A stretch of DNA of 64,000 nucleotides from Spirogloea muscicola. Its lineage: Eukaryota; Streptophyta; Zygnematophyceae; Spirogloeales; Spirogloeaceae. Below, piece by piece: positions 10,482 to 21,699 of this stretch (the stretch's first letter is position 1; each line of letters starts with the position of its first letter). The stretch spans positions 36,953 through 100,952 of the forward strand of contig WELB01000299.1 in assembly GCA_009602725.1 (NCBI GenBank), read 5' to 3'. The translations under genes were made by a program, and so were the position numbers. The notes under the pieces were generated by a model. That model did no database searches and had not been told where the DNA came from. It saw only the letters and a program-made list of their open reading frames with translations.

Positions 10482-12832
10482 TCAAACAGCTGCAGGCTCC
10501 TTCCCTCTGCTCTTCTCCTCTGCCCCTCTCCCATCCTGATCTGATTGTGTACTAAGGTTGCCTTCTCCAGGCAGCTGCCTTCTCTCCTTGCCCTCCTTAA
10601 TGCTCCAGTACTCCCATACCTTGGTCTTTGGCGGCTCCTTTGCTTCGCCTATGGGTGCCACCAATCCGGGCTTCTCACTATCAATGACTGCGTCACAAAT
10701 GCCATACTCCACAGCCTCCCAAGCATTCATGAAGTAATCACGGTCTGTATCCTCCTCCACCTGTTGACAGACGATTCAAGGGCTCCAATAATGTCGACAG
10801 ACAGTGACGCTTGTTTATGGCACAGCCACTGAGCTTGTGCTCTACCTTCATCCACAACTTTCTGCAACACCGGGCTTCGGAAGTGGCAGTGAATACAAGA
10901 GCTTGACAAACTAACAACTGGCGACTTGTTAGACATGCCAATAATTGCTGTTACCGCACGGGACCTGGTAGCCTACCTTTTCATAAGATTGACCTGTGAT
11001 GCGGGCAATGATTTTGGTCAACTTCACTTTATGGTACATCATCTCTCTGACCTGCAGTCCGACATCAATAGCCTGCCAACACAGCTTGCCAAGCAGATGC
11101 TAGTAAGAGATCCTGAGAGGCGATTAGGAGCAAGTACACGGGACTGTCTGTGTCAGCTTCAGAAGTGGTGTGCCTGCCTGCCTATAAGTGTAGTAACCTT
11201 GCACAGAATTTCTATGGGTAATTTTGTGAATCTACATTGGCTCGCTCTTTGGACATGTAAGTGCAATACATATCAGGTGCATATTGCAGCCACTCGTGTG
11301 TTGTTGCGCTTACCGAGCCCCCAGCACCGCCAAGAGGTTGATGGATCATGACTCTTGCATTAGGCATGCAGAAGCGCTTGCCCTTGCTACCAGCACACAG
11401 AAGAAAGGCTCCCATAGATGCTGCTAGCCCAAAGCACACGGTTGATACAGGCGCTTTGCACAATTTCATAGCATCGTATATTCCCATGCCTGCCACAGCA
11501 AATGGATGGTGCAATGAGCCAAGCCATGCCAAGTAACAGTAGAAGTGACAAGTGAGATAGTGTGGACAGTGGAAGTAAACCCTGGCTCTAGGTAGAGCTT
11601 CTGTAATCACTATCCTGTAAGATTCAATCCTGTCAGGTCTACGCTTTGGTGTACTGTAGCTTTCAGAACATTTGTACTGGCTCGCTTCACAATAATCTCA
11701 GATAGGTCAGAAATGGGCGATATAGTGAGGAGTCTACCAGCAGTGACCGAGCCGCCAGGAGAGTTGATAAACAGCTTTACGTCTTTGGAGCTGTCTTGAG
11801 CATCAAGCAGCAGCAGCTGGCTGATGATATAATCTGCACTGAGATCGTCCACCTGCGCGTGATTTAAGGAGAGTAAGTCAGACTTCCTCTCTGCCCACTC
11901 TGAAATCTGCACTTCCTTAACCTACTCCGAAACCCAGTCACAGAAAACACTATGACTTTAGATGGAAATCAAGAGGAGGGCGTTGTATCCTGGCTGCTCT
12001 GTCACACATAGTACGCTTGCTCTAGTCTGCTGTTAGGGCCACAGAGGTGACACAACCGCTTTCACAAGTTCCCCAATCAACCAATGCTGAGCTGCAGCAA
12101 CAGCACTTGGATGAGACAGGAACACACAGACAAGCTTTCACGAGAAAGCTTCCTGTGCTCTTCACTCCGGCCTAGTCAGACTTGCAAGAACCGCGACCCA
12201 GATTATCGAACATGCGTGCAAAGAGCGCACGTAACCAGCTCCTCACATATTGTCACTCCGCAATCCCTTCCCGACCAGAATTTCAGCCAAAGCCACGAAT
12301 TTCAGCCAAAGCCAAGTGGACCAAATGATGGAAAGCTTGGCGGCCTGAAGTTAGGGTCAGTCAGCGGCGTTGGAGTACCTCGACTTGTATTGACTGGCGA
12401 GAGGAGCGGAAGTGAGCTACTGCGCACCTGGCCCCCGAGGAAGATGATCCGCTGTCGGAGCAGCATGGAGGCCGGGTCCATGTCAATGGAACGCGGGACG
12501 GTCGGGGCATACTGAGAAGCTGCGGGTGAGAGGTGGGGCATGCCGAGTTGCCCGCTGGGCATGGCAGCCAGGACGAGGGGCTGCTGAGCCGGCCATGCTG
12601 CTCCGTAGCGTGGACGGCTGCTGGCGGAGGAGTGGCTGCGCTGCAGCAGAGCCTGCCCGCGGAGGGCGGAGAGGGCGAAGCCTGGCGAGGAGGCCGGGCG
12701 GAGGAGAGGAGCCCGGGGCCCGGGGGCGGGGCGGCGAGCGGGCTGCAGTTGGGGGGCAGACGGGCGGCGGCCGCAGGGGGCGGCCACCAGGCTCGGCTCC
12801 GCGAGGCCGGGGGCGCAGAGAGCCGCGCGCAT
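10482..12832 (-). CDS. CLPP3: Plastid ATP-dependent Clp protease proteolytic subunit, ClpP3 type
   Basis: Five minus-strand exons, 12428-12832, 11738-11852, 11314-11489, 10977-11072 and 10482-10760, give 356 residues. The protein is the ring-forming serine peptidase of the stromal Clp complex. The core starts [20 protein letters not shown]. The catalytic serine is in GLAASMGAF (residue 198), the histidine in MIHQPLGG (223) and the aspartate in DTDRDYF (272). The spacing of 25 and 49 residues equals that of E. coli ClpP. The motif [20 protein letters not shown] and the tail [10 protein letters not shown] are typical of plant CLPP3 and separate it from CLPP4, CLPP5 and the ClpR subunits. About 110 N-terminal residues rich in Arg, Ala and Pro form a transit peptide. 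The start at MRAALCAPG is the most plausible of several in-frame ATGs. A final stretch rich in Lys, Glu and Gln extends beyond the usual end. Confidence 0.92.
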
Positions 12833-13039
12833 GGCGGCCTGGCGGGCTGGGAGGCCTGGCGGGGCGGGGCAGGCCGGGGGGCGGCGCCGGGGCCGGCTGG
12901 CAGCGCTGCAGCGTCGCGACGCAAGAGGCAAGGGGCCGGGGGCGACGGTAGAGAAGCGGCTGCTGAAACGGTGGGGGGAAAGCGCCTGCCAATCTCCAGG
13001 AGCGGCTGTGCAAGCCGAGGGCAAAAACAAGCAGACTGC

Positions 13040-13205
13040 GGCTGCTGATAATAAAAGAGCGGCTGTAAGAGGCCAGCCAGATGCATATAAGTGGTCATGA
13101 CGGAGCCGCCAGGCTAGGCAGACAGGGCGCTTTTAGTACCCCCATGTCAGCAGCAGGAAGTCAGATGAGCTGAGGGGAGGAAGAGCAACCCCGCTGCGCA
13201 AAACG
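13040..13205 (-). mobile_element. LINE family F 3' end
   Basis: On the minus strand it encodes SGVALPPLSSSDFLLLT and the end of the ORF. The F tail follows, with GCTGGCCTCTTACAGCC and a run ending CTCTTTTATTATCAGCAGCC. It lies about 210 bases upstream of the ClpP3 start codon and points the same way. Confidence 0.7.
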
Positions 13206-13224
13206 AAAGAGCAAGCGCGGCCAG

Positions 13225-13276
13225 ATTATTATCATTAATATAATAATGATAATTATAGTAATAATATTAAAGAAAG
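13225..13276. repeat. AT-rich simple sequence
   Basis: ATTATTATCATTAATATAAT and similar sequence form a short AT island in otherwise GC-rich DNA, next to the start of a LINE nest. Confidence 0.7.
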
Positions 13277-14140
13277 AAGTGCTCGCTCATAGGGAAGAGG
13301 GGCTGGCAAAGCCAGCCCAAAAAGAATGGACAATGTTCAAAGCCAAAGAAAGGAAATTTCGTGAATCTGAAACAAACGAAGGCCAAATGGCCAAGTACAA
13401 AGGCAAGCACATCTAGAGAAGAAGTGGCTCTCCCAATGGGGGCAAGGGCTGTGAGAAGCCAGCCCGAAAAGAATTTACAAGGTTCGAAGGGGCCAAACTA
13501 CGAGCTAAGCAGCGACTACGGGGCCTGAAGAGGCTATGGCAGAACGGGGGAGGATGGACCACTCAGTAGTCACGAGTGAGGAGCCTCAAATTCGACAGAC
13601 TAGCTGCCGGATCTAAAGACCTACATAACCTACAGCAGATTGACCCGCTCAATAACCACGGGTCAAAAGGTCGCTAAGTGATGCCTGAATACTAGATGTC
13701 AGATACGGAGCCCTTCTGCCACCAACTAGAGCTCGCCCAGCTTTCTGGTGCAAAGCATTAGCCTGAGCGCGCTGCAAATAGGCCGAAACTCGTCGTCGCA
13801 AGAATGACAGATATGCAGCTGGCAAGCCCATCTCAGCCGGAAACACATCTGCACGTTGTGTGTAGCCTAAATTGGCAATATTTTGCAGGAGAGTGTGCAA
13901 GGGAGGACCCAGACAGCCAAAGATGTCGACTGCCGCTGGCAGGAGCTGATCGCATTGGGGGTAATCGGAGTAGTGCTGCAGCTTTCTTTGTTCAGCACCG
14001 TACACTGCGTGGCCAGCGATGTGTGTCGATGCTGGACCTTTATACGCCTCCGTAACAACGACATCGACCAAGGCCCGTGGTCCTCCACCAGGTTGCACGC
14101 CCACAATGTCAAGTGTGCGGCGATGATGACGTCCCTGGGG
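13277..14140 (-). mobile_element. LINE family D 3' half with nested insertions
   Basis: The minus strand encodes the family D C-terminus: RRTLDIVGVQPGGGPRALVD, a DVFPAEMGLPAAYLSFLRRR segment and HQKAGRALVGGRR, ending SLSDLLTRGY near 13649. Its 3' UTR contains ATTTGGCCTTCGTTTGTTTC. That UTR is interrupted by a family B tail (13416-13610). A family C tail (about 13280-13350) abuts its end. Compared with the D copies at 28140 and 23447, the UTR is otherwise collinear. Confidence 0.75.
13416..13610 (-). mobile_element. LINE family B tail inserted in D, TSD ATCTA
   Basis: A 195-base, 5'-truncated family B end. It holds the last codons with the LLTRDY-like terminus, the GTGGTCCATCCTCCCCCG block and the stem-loop, inserted into the family D 3' UTR. 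The target-site duplication ATCTA lies at 13411-13415 and 13611-13615. The uninterrupted D sequence is seen at 23755-23780 and 28201-28225. Confidence 0.85.
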
Positions 14141-14149
14141 GTCCGTGGT

Positions 14150-14455
14150 AAGAAAGAGGAGCCGGACCAGGACTACACTACAAAACACAAGACGATGCAG
14201 AAGGAAGCTCAGTACCCGCGAGTGAGCAACATCAAGTCTGAGTAGCTCGCTGCAGGGAAAGAGGCACTCCGCCGAGACCCAGAGGCGGCGGCCATAGCAC
14301 GGCTTGCTCGCGTGTGGACGGCGTAGGCAAGAGAGCGTTGAAACGATACCGCCAGTCGCGTTCGGAATACCTGGGCGAGCGAACTGGCGGCGTTGAAGCC
14401 GGGCATCGCCCTGGCAGACCCGGCCGCCGGTCAATGGCCTGACGGGCAAGTCGCT
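14150..14455 (-). mobile_element. LINE family C 3' end
   Basis: Minus-strand remains of family C. The C-terminus ends SYSDLMLLTRGY near 14209, and the adjoining UTR includes CGGGTACTGAGCTTCC. Upstream coding matter includes a stretch equivalent to RPLTGGRVCQG in an altered frame. It is directly joined to family F on one side and D on the other. Confidence 0.7.
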
Positions 14456-14900
14456 GCGCAAGCCAGAGGCTGCTGCAAGGGCGCGACCAGCGCGGCGGTT
14501 CAAAGCAAGCGCTTGGGACTGCTGTAGGGACATAGATAAAGGCATGCGGTAGCAGGACACAAGACCCAAAGGAAGGGCTGTAGAAAGTGCTCGCCCATAG
14601 AGAAGAAGGGCTAGCAAAGCCAGCCCAGAAAAGGAAGGACAATGTCCGCAGGCCTCAAAAGCCACCCTGTTCCACTGTGCACCTTGTTCCAGGCGCCGCT
14701 GGTCAGCTCGAGATGCCAGCAGCGAAGAGACCGAGGACCACCGACCCCCATAACACCCGTGGATGTCCATGGCCAGGGGGTATCACCCGCCGGCTGGTCC
14801 TTGTACTTGTGCAACTTCTTCTGTTCGGCCACCTTCACGGCATAGCCGGTCTCAGATATCATGGGCCCAGCGAGGCGGGGACAAGCGGGCCGCCGTGGAG
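14456..14900 (-). mobile_element. LINE family F fragment interrupted by a stem-loop tail
   Basis: The minus strand encodes SETGYAVKVAEQKKLHKYKD and then a segment with GVGGPRSLRCWHLELTSGA. About 60 bases at 14585-14650 are a C-type stem-loop tail (GAAGAAGGGCTAGCAAAGCC) that splits the F sequence, followed by the SCYRMPLSMSLQQSQALAL segment. Confidence 0.65.
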
Positions 14901-14994
14901 CAAGCCAGCCGACGGGCTGAGGCCCTCCCTCCCAAGTGATGGTGCCATCCAGCCCCGTCGCCCTCTTTCTTCCGGCTGCCTCCCTCATGCCTCC

Positions 14995-15185
14995 GCTTCC
15001 AGGAGCCAAGTTTCGCTGACCTGAGGCTGCTTAGCAGGGGTTACTGAGTGCTTCGTAGCTGCTTAGTTTCTTCTTGTGCTTGTCTTTCTTAGTGCTTCCC
15101 CTGGCCCCTTCACGTACTTCGTTTGTTCCTGTTTGGGCTGGCTTTTCCCAGCCCCTATCCTCCATGGGCGAGCCCTTCTCATGCC
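14995..15185 (+). mobile_element. LINE family A tail
   Basis: It begins in the last codons (CTTCCAGGAGCCAAGTTTCG, CTGACCTGAGGCTGCTTAGC). The A 3' UTR follows with CCCCTGGCCCCTTCACGTAC and the stem-loop GGGCTGGCTTTTCCCAGCCC. Confidence 0.75.
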
Positions 15186-15199
15186 GCTGCTGCTTCCCT

Positions 15200-15877
15200 C
15201 GCTCGTCTGAGGGCTAAGGCGCGCGGTGCGCATGAGATGAAATGGTGGCAGATTTAAGTCAACACACTGTTCAGGCAAAAGCTAGTGCGAAATGTGAGGC
15301 TACATAAAACAAAGCCCTGAGGCAGGGGCAGATTGAGGCTTACGAGGTAGGTATCTCGCATGAGGCTGGCGGTCTCGTTCCAGCGCTCTCTGGCTCACGC
15401 AGTCCACACGCGCACTGCTGCGCTATGGGTGCTGCCTCAGGGTCTCGGGGGATGCCTCTTATCCAGCTTACGAATTATTCTGACTTGCTGTTGCTCACTC
15501 GTGGATACTGAGCATCCATCTGCATCATTGGGTGTCCTGGTGTGTAGTTTTTGGCTTTTCGGCACCGTTTCTGTGGCCTTTGAATATTGTCCATTCTTCT
15601 CTGGGCTGGCTAAGCTAGCCCCTCTTCTTCTATGGGCGAGCAATTTTACGAGCCGCATACATTGAGGCCTAGGAGCGTTCCGCATTCTTTTGGGCTGGCC
15701 TCTCACAGCCACCAGTCAATTCGGACGCGCTGTACTCCGCAGGCTTATCACTTTGCAGCGTTCTCAGGCTTAGCTATTCGTCAGAAGCAAGCACTAAGCC
15801 AGGCCACTGGCTTCCACACGGTGCTCCGGCTGCCCACCTTGGCAGGTCGGATACGCATGTGCTCACTCGGAAGTACT
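15200..15877. mobile_element. Cluster of LINE ends, families G/E, C and E
   Basis: 15205-15300 is a minus-strand copy of the terminal tail (GGCGCGCGGTGCGCATGAGA). 15355-15655 is a plus-strand family C end, including MRLAVSFQRSLAHAVHTR and its stem-loop. 15660-15720 is an isolated stem-loop. 15740-15877 is a degraded plus-strand family E C-terminus (RMCSLGST). Confidence 0.65.
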
Positions 15878-15886
15878 GCGAGTGAG

Positions 15887-16555
15887 AGAAGGCGCGCGGT
15901 GCGCATGAATTTGAAAGGGAGGCCAATTCAAGCCTTACAAATGACCTGTTAACTGGGTAATGAGCTGGCTAACGGGGACACTAATATCCCCGAGTGAGCA
16001 CATGCATATCTGACAAGCTAAGCTGAGGCGCCAAACCACCACCACGGAAGCCATTAGCCTGTGCTAATGCACGACCAGCACGCTGGTGTATCGCGAGTGC
16101 CTGGGAGCGCTGTAGACTCAATGTTAACCGCATTCTATAGCATGCGACGATGGCTTGCGGGACGCTAGAATGCCCTAAGTTACCCGCCCGACTACGTCGG
16201 CGGGCATCGACATGCAGTGCCAAGCGATGGAGGGAAGACCACTTCGTTCCGTAGCCGCCGTTGATGTCCATGGCGCATGGGAAGAAGTGGTCGCCCCGGG
16301 GGTGGTCATTGTAGTGCCTCGCCTTCTTCCTCTCCGCATGATGCGTCGCCCAACCTGGCACAGTCGGTGTGGGTGCCCCTGGTTGGAATGCGTCGATGAG
16401 AACGACGTCGAGAAGAAGACGAGGCCCACCACTCCTGGGGGTGGCCACCACATCCAGACGCCTGACGTAAGGCCTGCCACGCTTCTGGAGCACCGGCATG
16501 ATGCCCGGCACCTCCATGGCCGCACGATAACCTGCCTCGCGCACCAAGCCATACA
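15887..16555 (-). mobile_element. LINE family E, 5'-truncated, with 10-bp TSD
   Basis: A 669-base minus-strand insertion flanked by TGCGAGTGAG at 15877-15886 and 16556-16565. It keeps one open frame of about 190 residues: MYGLVREAGYRAAMEVPGIM, RRLDVVATPRSGGPRLLLDV, HYNDHPRGDHFFP, then SLSDMHVLTRGY. The E 3' UTR follows and ends in CATGCGCACCGCGCGCCTTC. The intact frame and clear duplication point to a fairly recent insertion. Confidence 0.88.
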
Positions 16556-16556
16556 T

Positions 16557-16979
16557 GCGAGTGAGCAGTTACCCTACAGTCACCCTTCAGCTGTGCATTC
16601 GCACTGTCACTTCAGCCGACATCAGCCTAGGTCTTCGCACTGTGTAGCTTTGAATAATATATGCCCAAGCAGTGTGTCAGCTCGGCCTTGCCTCCCTTCA
16701 GTTTGTCTGCGCAGCGGACCTTCTCTCTTCTACGACCCAAGGCCCAAGAGCCTCCGCTCTGGGGCCGCTGGCCTGCCCAGCCGCTAGCCAACACCAGCGG
16801 CCAACTCTCTCCCCACCCACCTCAAGGGCGACGGGCTCACGCCTCTGTCGCCACCTCGTCGGTAGTTTCACTGGGCGCTCATTGCACTGTTTGCCACCTG
16901 TCGTTCCTCCCATGCATCCCCTTGGCCCCGCTGCCTCCGCTGCACCCTTCCCCGTTTGTAGCACAGCGAGCACTTCCAT
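16557..16979. other. Unrecognised stretch between LINE fragments
   Basis: No gene is recognised. Around 16665-16735 a weak, degraded match to the terminal tail of families E/G is visible (GCCTTGCCTCCCTTCAGTTT, then GGACCTTCTCTCTTC). Confidence 0.35.
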
Positions 16980-17370
16980 GTCAAAACACAGCTGCTGATA
17001 TTCATGGGCAGCTGTGTTAGCCAGCCAAGTATACAATGCTTTAAATTGTGGCATATTAATCATTGCAAAGCCGATAGGCTGGGCAATTAGGGCCCTCTAC
17101 AGTACCCTCGTATCGGCAAAGAGGAGCTCAGATGAGCTGAGGAGAAGGAGGAAGCCTGCTGGGCGAAGCAGAGGCTGCGGCAAGGGCGCAACCAGCACTG
17201 GGGTGCAAAGCGAGCAATGGGACCGCTGGAGGGACATGAAGAGCCACATCTGGTAGCACTATGAGAAGGCACGGAGCCATTCGGGAGTGCTGCATCCTGC
17301 TCGCGGCGCCGCTGGTCAGCGTGAGAGACAAGCAGCATACGTGACGAGGACCACCGACCCCCGTGACACC
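16980..17370 (-). mobile_element. LINE family F 3' end
   Basis: Minus strand. Coding remains include GYKGCHGGRWSS, SLTLTSGAASRMQ and a run equivalent to SSAHLSSSLPIRGY. The F tail continues at 16980-17035 (GCTGCTGATATTCATGGGCA). It is degraded. Confidence 0.6.
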
Positions 17371-17489
17371 CCTTGTATCCCAATTACTTCCAGCTCTTCA
17401 GCTCCGCGGACGCCTGGCCAGCAGTTAGAAGGCATCGCCAGCAAGGTGGTCCTTGTACTTCTGGATCTTATTCTGCTCGGCTAGGAAAG

Positions 17490-18165
17490 GGGGAAGGCGC
17501 GCGGTGCGCACCAAGTGAAACGGAGTCCAAGCCGAGCCACTACTGATCAGGCAGATCAGTAGCACTAGATTGGGGATACATGATTCGAAGCCCTCGGCTA
17601 AGACCTGCTAATGTAACAGGGCGAGCACAACTGAAGGAACAGCGGGGGTTGCAAAGCAGGTGGCTGTTCCAAAGGGAGCGATGGCTGTGAAAAGCCAGCC
17701 CTGAAGAGTCGGACACGGTAAGGGGTGAAAGGTGCTGACGAGAAAGTAAGCTCATCAGAGAGAAGACAACGGTCCAAAGTGGAAAATTGCTGAGACATAC
17801 AATCAAGCAGGACCCACCAAAAAGCACACAGCGCAAGGATTGTGAAGGAAACAGCTCTTCCGTTGTAGGCGAGGGCTGTGAGAGGCCAGCCCAAAAAGCA
17901 AGGAACAGCTCTTCCAGAGTAAGGCAAATGGCCAGAAGGGACGGCTGGAAAAGACAAACGGGCGCAATGGCAGTGAAGGAAACAGCTACTTCTCAGCACG
18001 GTGATGGCTGTGAGAGGCCAGCCAGGTAGCGTCTATCTAGTATAGGGCTCCATGCTATGTAACACTGTTAAATTTGCACTACTCTGACTGAACAATGTAT
18101 TGGCTTGAATTGGCCTCCCTTTCATTTCATGCGCTCCGCGCCCCTTCTCTCTGAGCTAGCGGGGC
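17490..18165. repeat. LINE tails and stem-loop copies
   Basis: 17490-17535 is a minus-strand terminal tail (GGCGCGCGGTGCGCACC). 17680-18030 holds three or four minus-strand stem-loop units (AGCGATGGCTGTGAAAAGCC and GAGGGCTGTGAGAGGCCAGC). 18095-18165 is a plus-strand family G tail (TGTATTGGCTTGAATTGGCC). The stretch ends about 180 bases before the first MEX1 start. Confidence 0.6.
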
Positions 18166-18346
18166 CGCCGCTTCTCGTGTCCACGTGCTACTCACTACCA
18201 GCATTCAAAGCAAAACGGCTCTTCTTCCTCGCCCACGGCTGGCTGCCTGGCACCTGGCACCACCGCGAACCTCCCCCTCCCCCCCCGCCCCTCCCTCTCT
18301 GTGTCGTCCGCGCCCGCTTGCGCCCTCGGCGCAGCGCCTGCCCGAC

Positions 18347-21300
18347 ATGGCGGCGGCCCCCTGCAGAGCCGTCGCTGGCCCCGGCGTGGCGGAGCATGCG
18401 CGTGTCCAGACATGCGACGCAAGCCTGTACAGGCGGCCAAGGGTACGTTTGCCTTCCCGGACATGGTCCTCGTTAGTGCTGCTGCTTCAGCCCCTCGGTT
18501 GAGCCCGTGAGCTGGATCTGGAGACAGCCCTGGCGGGACAGTCTCGTGCGATGTACTGCCCTATTCTTCTGCCGCAGCTTTCGCCCCCTCACAGCAAGAA
18601 CACGCTTGTGAGTGTGCTGCTTGAGAGTCCCGGCCAACTACACTGGGCCTGAGGGGTGTCGACTGATCAACCGTGGGCTTTCAAAAATCTGACTGTCGCT
18701 TTTCTGAGATGTTCTTCAGACATTGCGGATCTCGCAGTCCGCGTTCTGTTCTGCATTGGCTCAGTGATAGTGAGAGCTGTTACTGTGGGTCTGGTCAAGA
18801 GATGGCAGCCATTGACTCGCACTGATGATATAATGACGACGATCGGGCTGAAGGCAGGAGTCTCTTGCTTTCACTGGCGTAGGACGCAGCTCCCAGGCTT
18901 GGACGTGGGACAGACGCTGGAGCGCGGGCGAAGCTCAAAATAGGACATGTGCTGTCACCGGGCAACCTTGTCAGGAGAGCGTCTGCTGGTGATAGTCAGC
19001 AGCGCGTCGGTTCACGTGTCGCATCAGCAAGCGCCGCGGATGACGCCATTGCAGCCGTGGACGAAGCCACGGATGCTGCAGACGATGCTGCCTCCAATCT
19101 TGGGAAGGCTGTGGAGACAGAGCTTGACTCGAGTGCTGATCTCAACACCTGGAATAAAATAACAGAGAGACTAGTGGGGGGTTCAACTCTGGGTTTCATG
19201 CTACTGCTGCTTCCGCAGATCTTCAAGAATGTTGAGAACCTTGCTGCTGGCAACACTTCAGCGCTTGCTGTTCTACCTTGGATTGGCTATTCCACAGGTC
19301 TGATACAGGCTGAAGTGGTCTTTGAGGAATGCCTGGGGACAAGTTCAGGCTTCGCTACAAGACGTTCATTGCATTGTTATAATCAACCCAAAGTGGATCA
19401 GGAATGTACTGATTGCACCTTCTGAACAAACCAATCGCTGCCTGCCCGTCATGCAGGCTTGGCTGCCAATCTTATGCTCCTATCCTACTTCATAGGGAAA
19501 GATGAGAGATCGGCTACGCTGGTGCAGAGCATTGGTGCTATTTCTGGATATGCTGTCATCACACAGATTTACCTTGCTGGTTACATGCCTCCAGCAGCTT
19601 ATTATGGGTAATAGCTGTGACCAAGCCTTTCATTGCCCTTCTGGAGCCTTCCCTCATGCAGTGATTGCGAACCGCGGCAAAGAAGCATTTTGGATTTTGC
19701 GCTATGCTTGCTGATCCCTGCATGATGGATGTCTGTCTGCTTGTAATCAGAGTCACCGTGGGGCTGGTTCTGGCACTCGTCGTCAATGTCCTCAAGCAAG
19801 TTAAGGTGCTCCCCATGTCGGTGTGGAGAGTTTGGCAGGACTTCATCGGAGTAGGAGGAGTCACCCTCCTTCCACAGGTGACCGCATGGTCCAGACTGGG
19901 CAGATGCACTTATGGCCATGTGTCATGGTCAAAACATTCGCCTATTTGCTGCGCCCTCTTGGTGACTCGTTGCACAGGCCTTGCAAGTGTGTAATAGAAA
20001 TAGATGTCGATACATCTTAACTTCATCTCTCTGAAATACTTGGAACTGGAGGGAAGAGCCTAACCTGTTTGAGCTTGAGTGTGTGCCAGGTCCTTTGGGT
20101 GACTTTTACTGGGTACAGTACTCCAGTGCCAGCCATCATAGCTGCCATCAGTGGTGTGGCATTTGTGTATATGGAAAGAACAGGCAAGTGCGTCTCGCAG
20201 CCCAGGAATAGCATTGTCCAGCAGTATGGCTTGTTCTTGATTCCCACCACACATCAAATCTGAAGCACCTCCTCCAAGGCGCCTTTGGCATGCCAATTGT
20301 TTCTGAGGTGGTAGAGTGTCCATCTCTTCTTCTCTTGTTGTTCCGGTGAAATAACTGTCCCTCTCAACTCAGGCAACGGGCACTCACTTGTAGCACACCT
20401 AGCTTACTCAGATGCTTCATCATGTTACTGCCTTCGGAAGCCGCCAATGCCCCCCTTCCTGACTGTCAAAGAGGAGGAAGTACTGGCAAATTCTTCCTCT
20501 CACATGGAGCATACTCTGGCTCTGATTTGCACAGGAAGATTACCCAACAACCTGGCGGCATTCTGGCGAAGTATAAGTGCTTGGACTGCCACACTCCTCT
20601 TCATGTTTACTCCTATTCCTCAGTTGCAGGCTTGCTTTGCCAATCCAGCGAGGTGCATTTGCTCTCCACCAACCATAGTCTGCTTCGATGTGATCTTGCA
20701 GCGTCTCTGGCTTAGCTCTCCTTTGCACATGCTTATGCTTTCCCCGTTCATTTTGTTCCAGAGGTTGCTTTTGCTCCATCTGATACAAGCGCCTTGGTCA
20801 AGTGACGTTCTTCCACCCCCTGATCACTTTTGCTGAATACAACAGCCAGGATTGTCCACAATAATATCTGTCTATTTGGGACGCTGCAGTGTGCAGGGAA
20901 TATCAATTCTGACAACCCTGTTAGGCATCGCCTCCAATGCGCTGATGGTTCCTCGGGCACTATTTACCCGTGATCTTATGTGGTGAGTGCCGGGTCAACC
21001 TCATATAGCATGTAAGAGGAGACCTTAAAGAATGTGATGTCTAAAACATGTCCCTGGAGATACATCTGCTCGTGTCCAGCTGTCTGACAAGTTTTTTACG
21101 CTTGTTGGACGTCCTGAGTCGCATGTCACTTTCACTGCTTGTTGCTTTTGTTATCAGTCAGTTGGCAAGGTCAGCACATCTGCAAGTGTCACCAGAAAGA
21201 TTAAGGAGTTGTGCAGCACGCGCATCGCATACCATTTGCAGTTCAATGCGATGCTCAGAGCTGATGCTCAATCTCTCTGCTTGTCAGGTTCACAGGGACC

Positions 21301-21498
21301 ACCTGGGGTACAACTGTGACAGGTTGGGGCATACTCTGTGCCATCTACTTGGGTGGAGCTACCAGTCCAGCCACTTTCTGGACCAGCACAGCCCTTCTGG
21401 CGAGTTACTTTATCACAGTGCTTGTGCTGGACGCCAAGTCGTACTCCCTCTCCAACCCCATCCTGTCGCTGAAGGGACTCTTGAGAGGCAGCTCGTAG
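18347..21498 (+). CDS. MEX1: Maltose exporter MEX1-like, first tandem copy
   Basis: Eight exons, 18347-18442, 18883-19297, 19457-19607, 19751-19877, 20090-20183, 20535-20652, 20890-20982 and 21288-21498, join in phase to 434 residues. MEX1 exports maltose from starch breakdown across the inner chloroplast envelope. Recognisable blocks are STLGFMLLLLPQIFKNVENL, LAVLPWIGYSTG, YAVITQIYLAGYMPP, VWRVWQDFIGVGGVTLLPQ, SISAWTATLLFMFTPIPQL and NALMVPRALFTRDLMWFTGT. They give about nine hydrophobic segments. The first 100 residues are a plastid transit peptide plus an Ala/Asp-rich linker. The first exon (MAAAPCRAVAG) is the least certain; the next is fixed by an AG at 18881 and an open frame. Intron 5 starts with GC rather than GT (ACAG, then gcaagt). 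Confidence 0.9.
20184..20534 (+). other. GC-AG intron in the first MEX1 copy
   Basis: The exon ends AGAACAG and the intron begins gcaagtgc, ending tttgcacag. The GC donor sits in an otherwise strong consensus. The same intron in the second copy has a normal gtgagt donor at 25979. Confidence 0.75.
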
Positions 21499-21699
21499 CG
21501 ACATGGCACAGAGTCACTGCCTGCCAAGCGCGTGCCAGTCGAATTGGCTGGTTGCTGCCATGCAGCTGGTGGAAGCGGGTGAAAGGGAGAGTGAAGAAGT
21601 TTCGGCTGCATGCTGAGCCCCCATGGCAATGCCCCGACACGAGCAGCAATGGAGGGGGGTGGTCTTCCATGGGACGGGGCATGGTGGCGCACTGGTCCT

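Noticed and set aside
12526-13048. Two plus-strand open frames of 141 and 171 codons
   Set aside because: They are antisense shadows of the ClpP3 transit-peptide exon, rich in Gly and Arg.
13649-14770. Minus-strand frame as one protein
   Set aside because: It crosses at least three LINE families at insertion junctions; it is recorded as mobile elements and as a finding instead.
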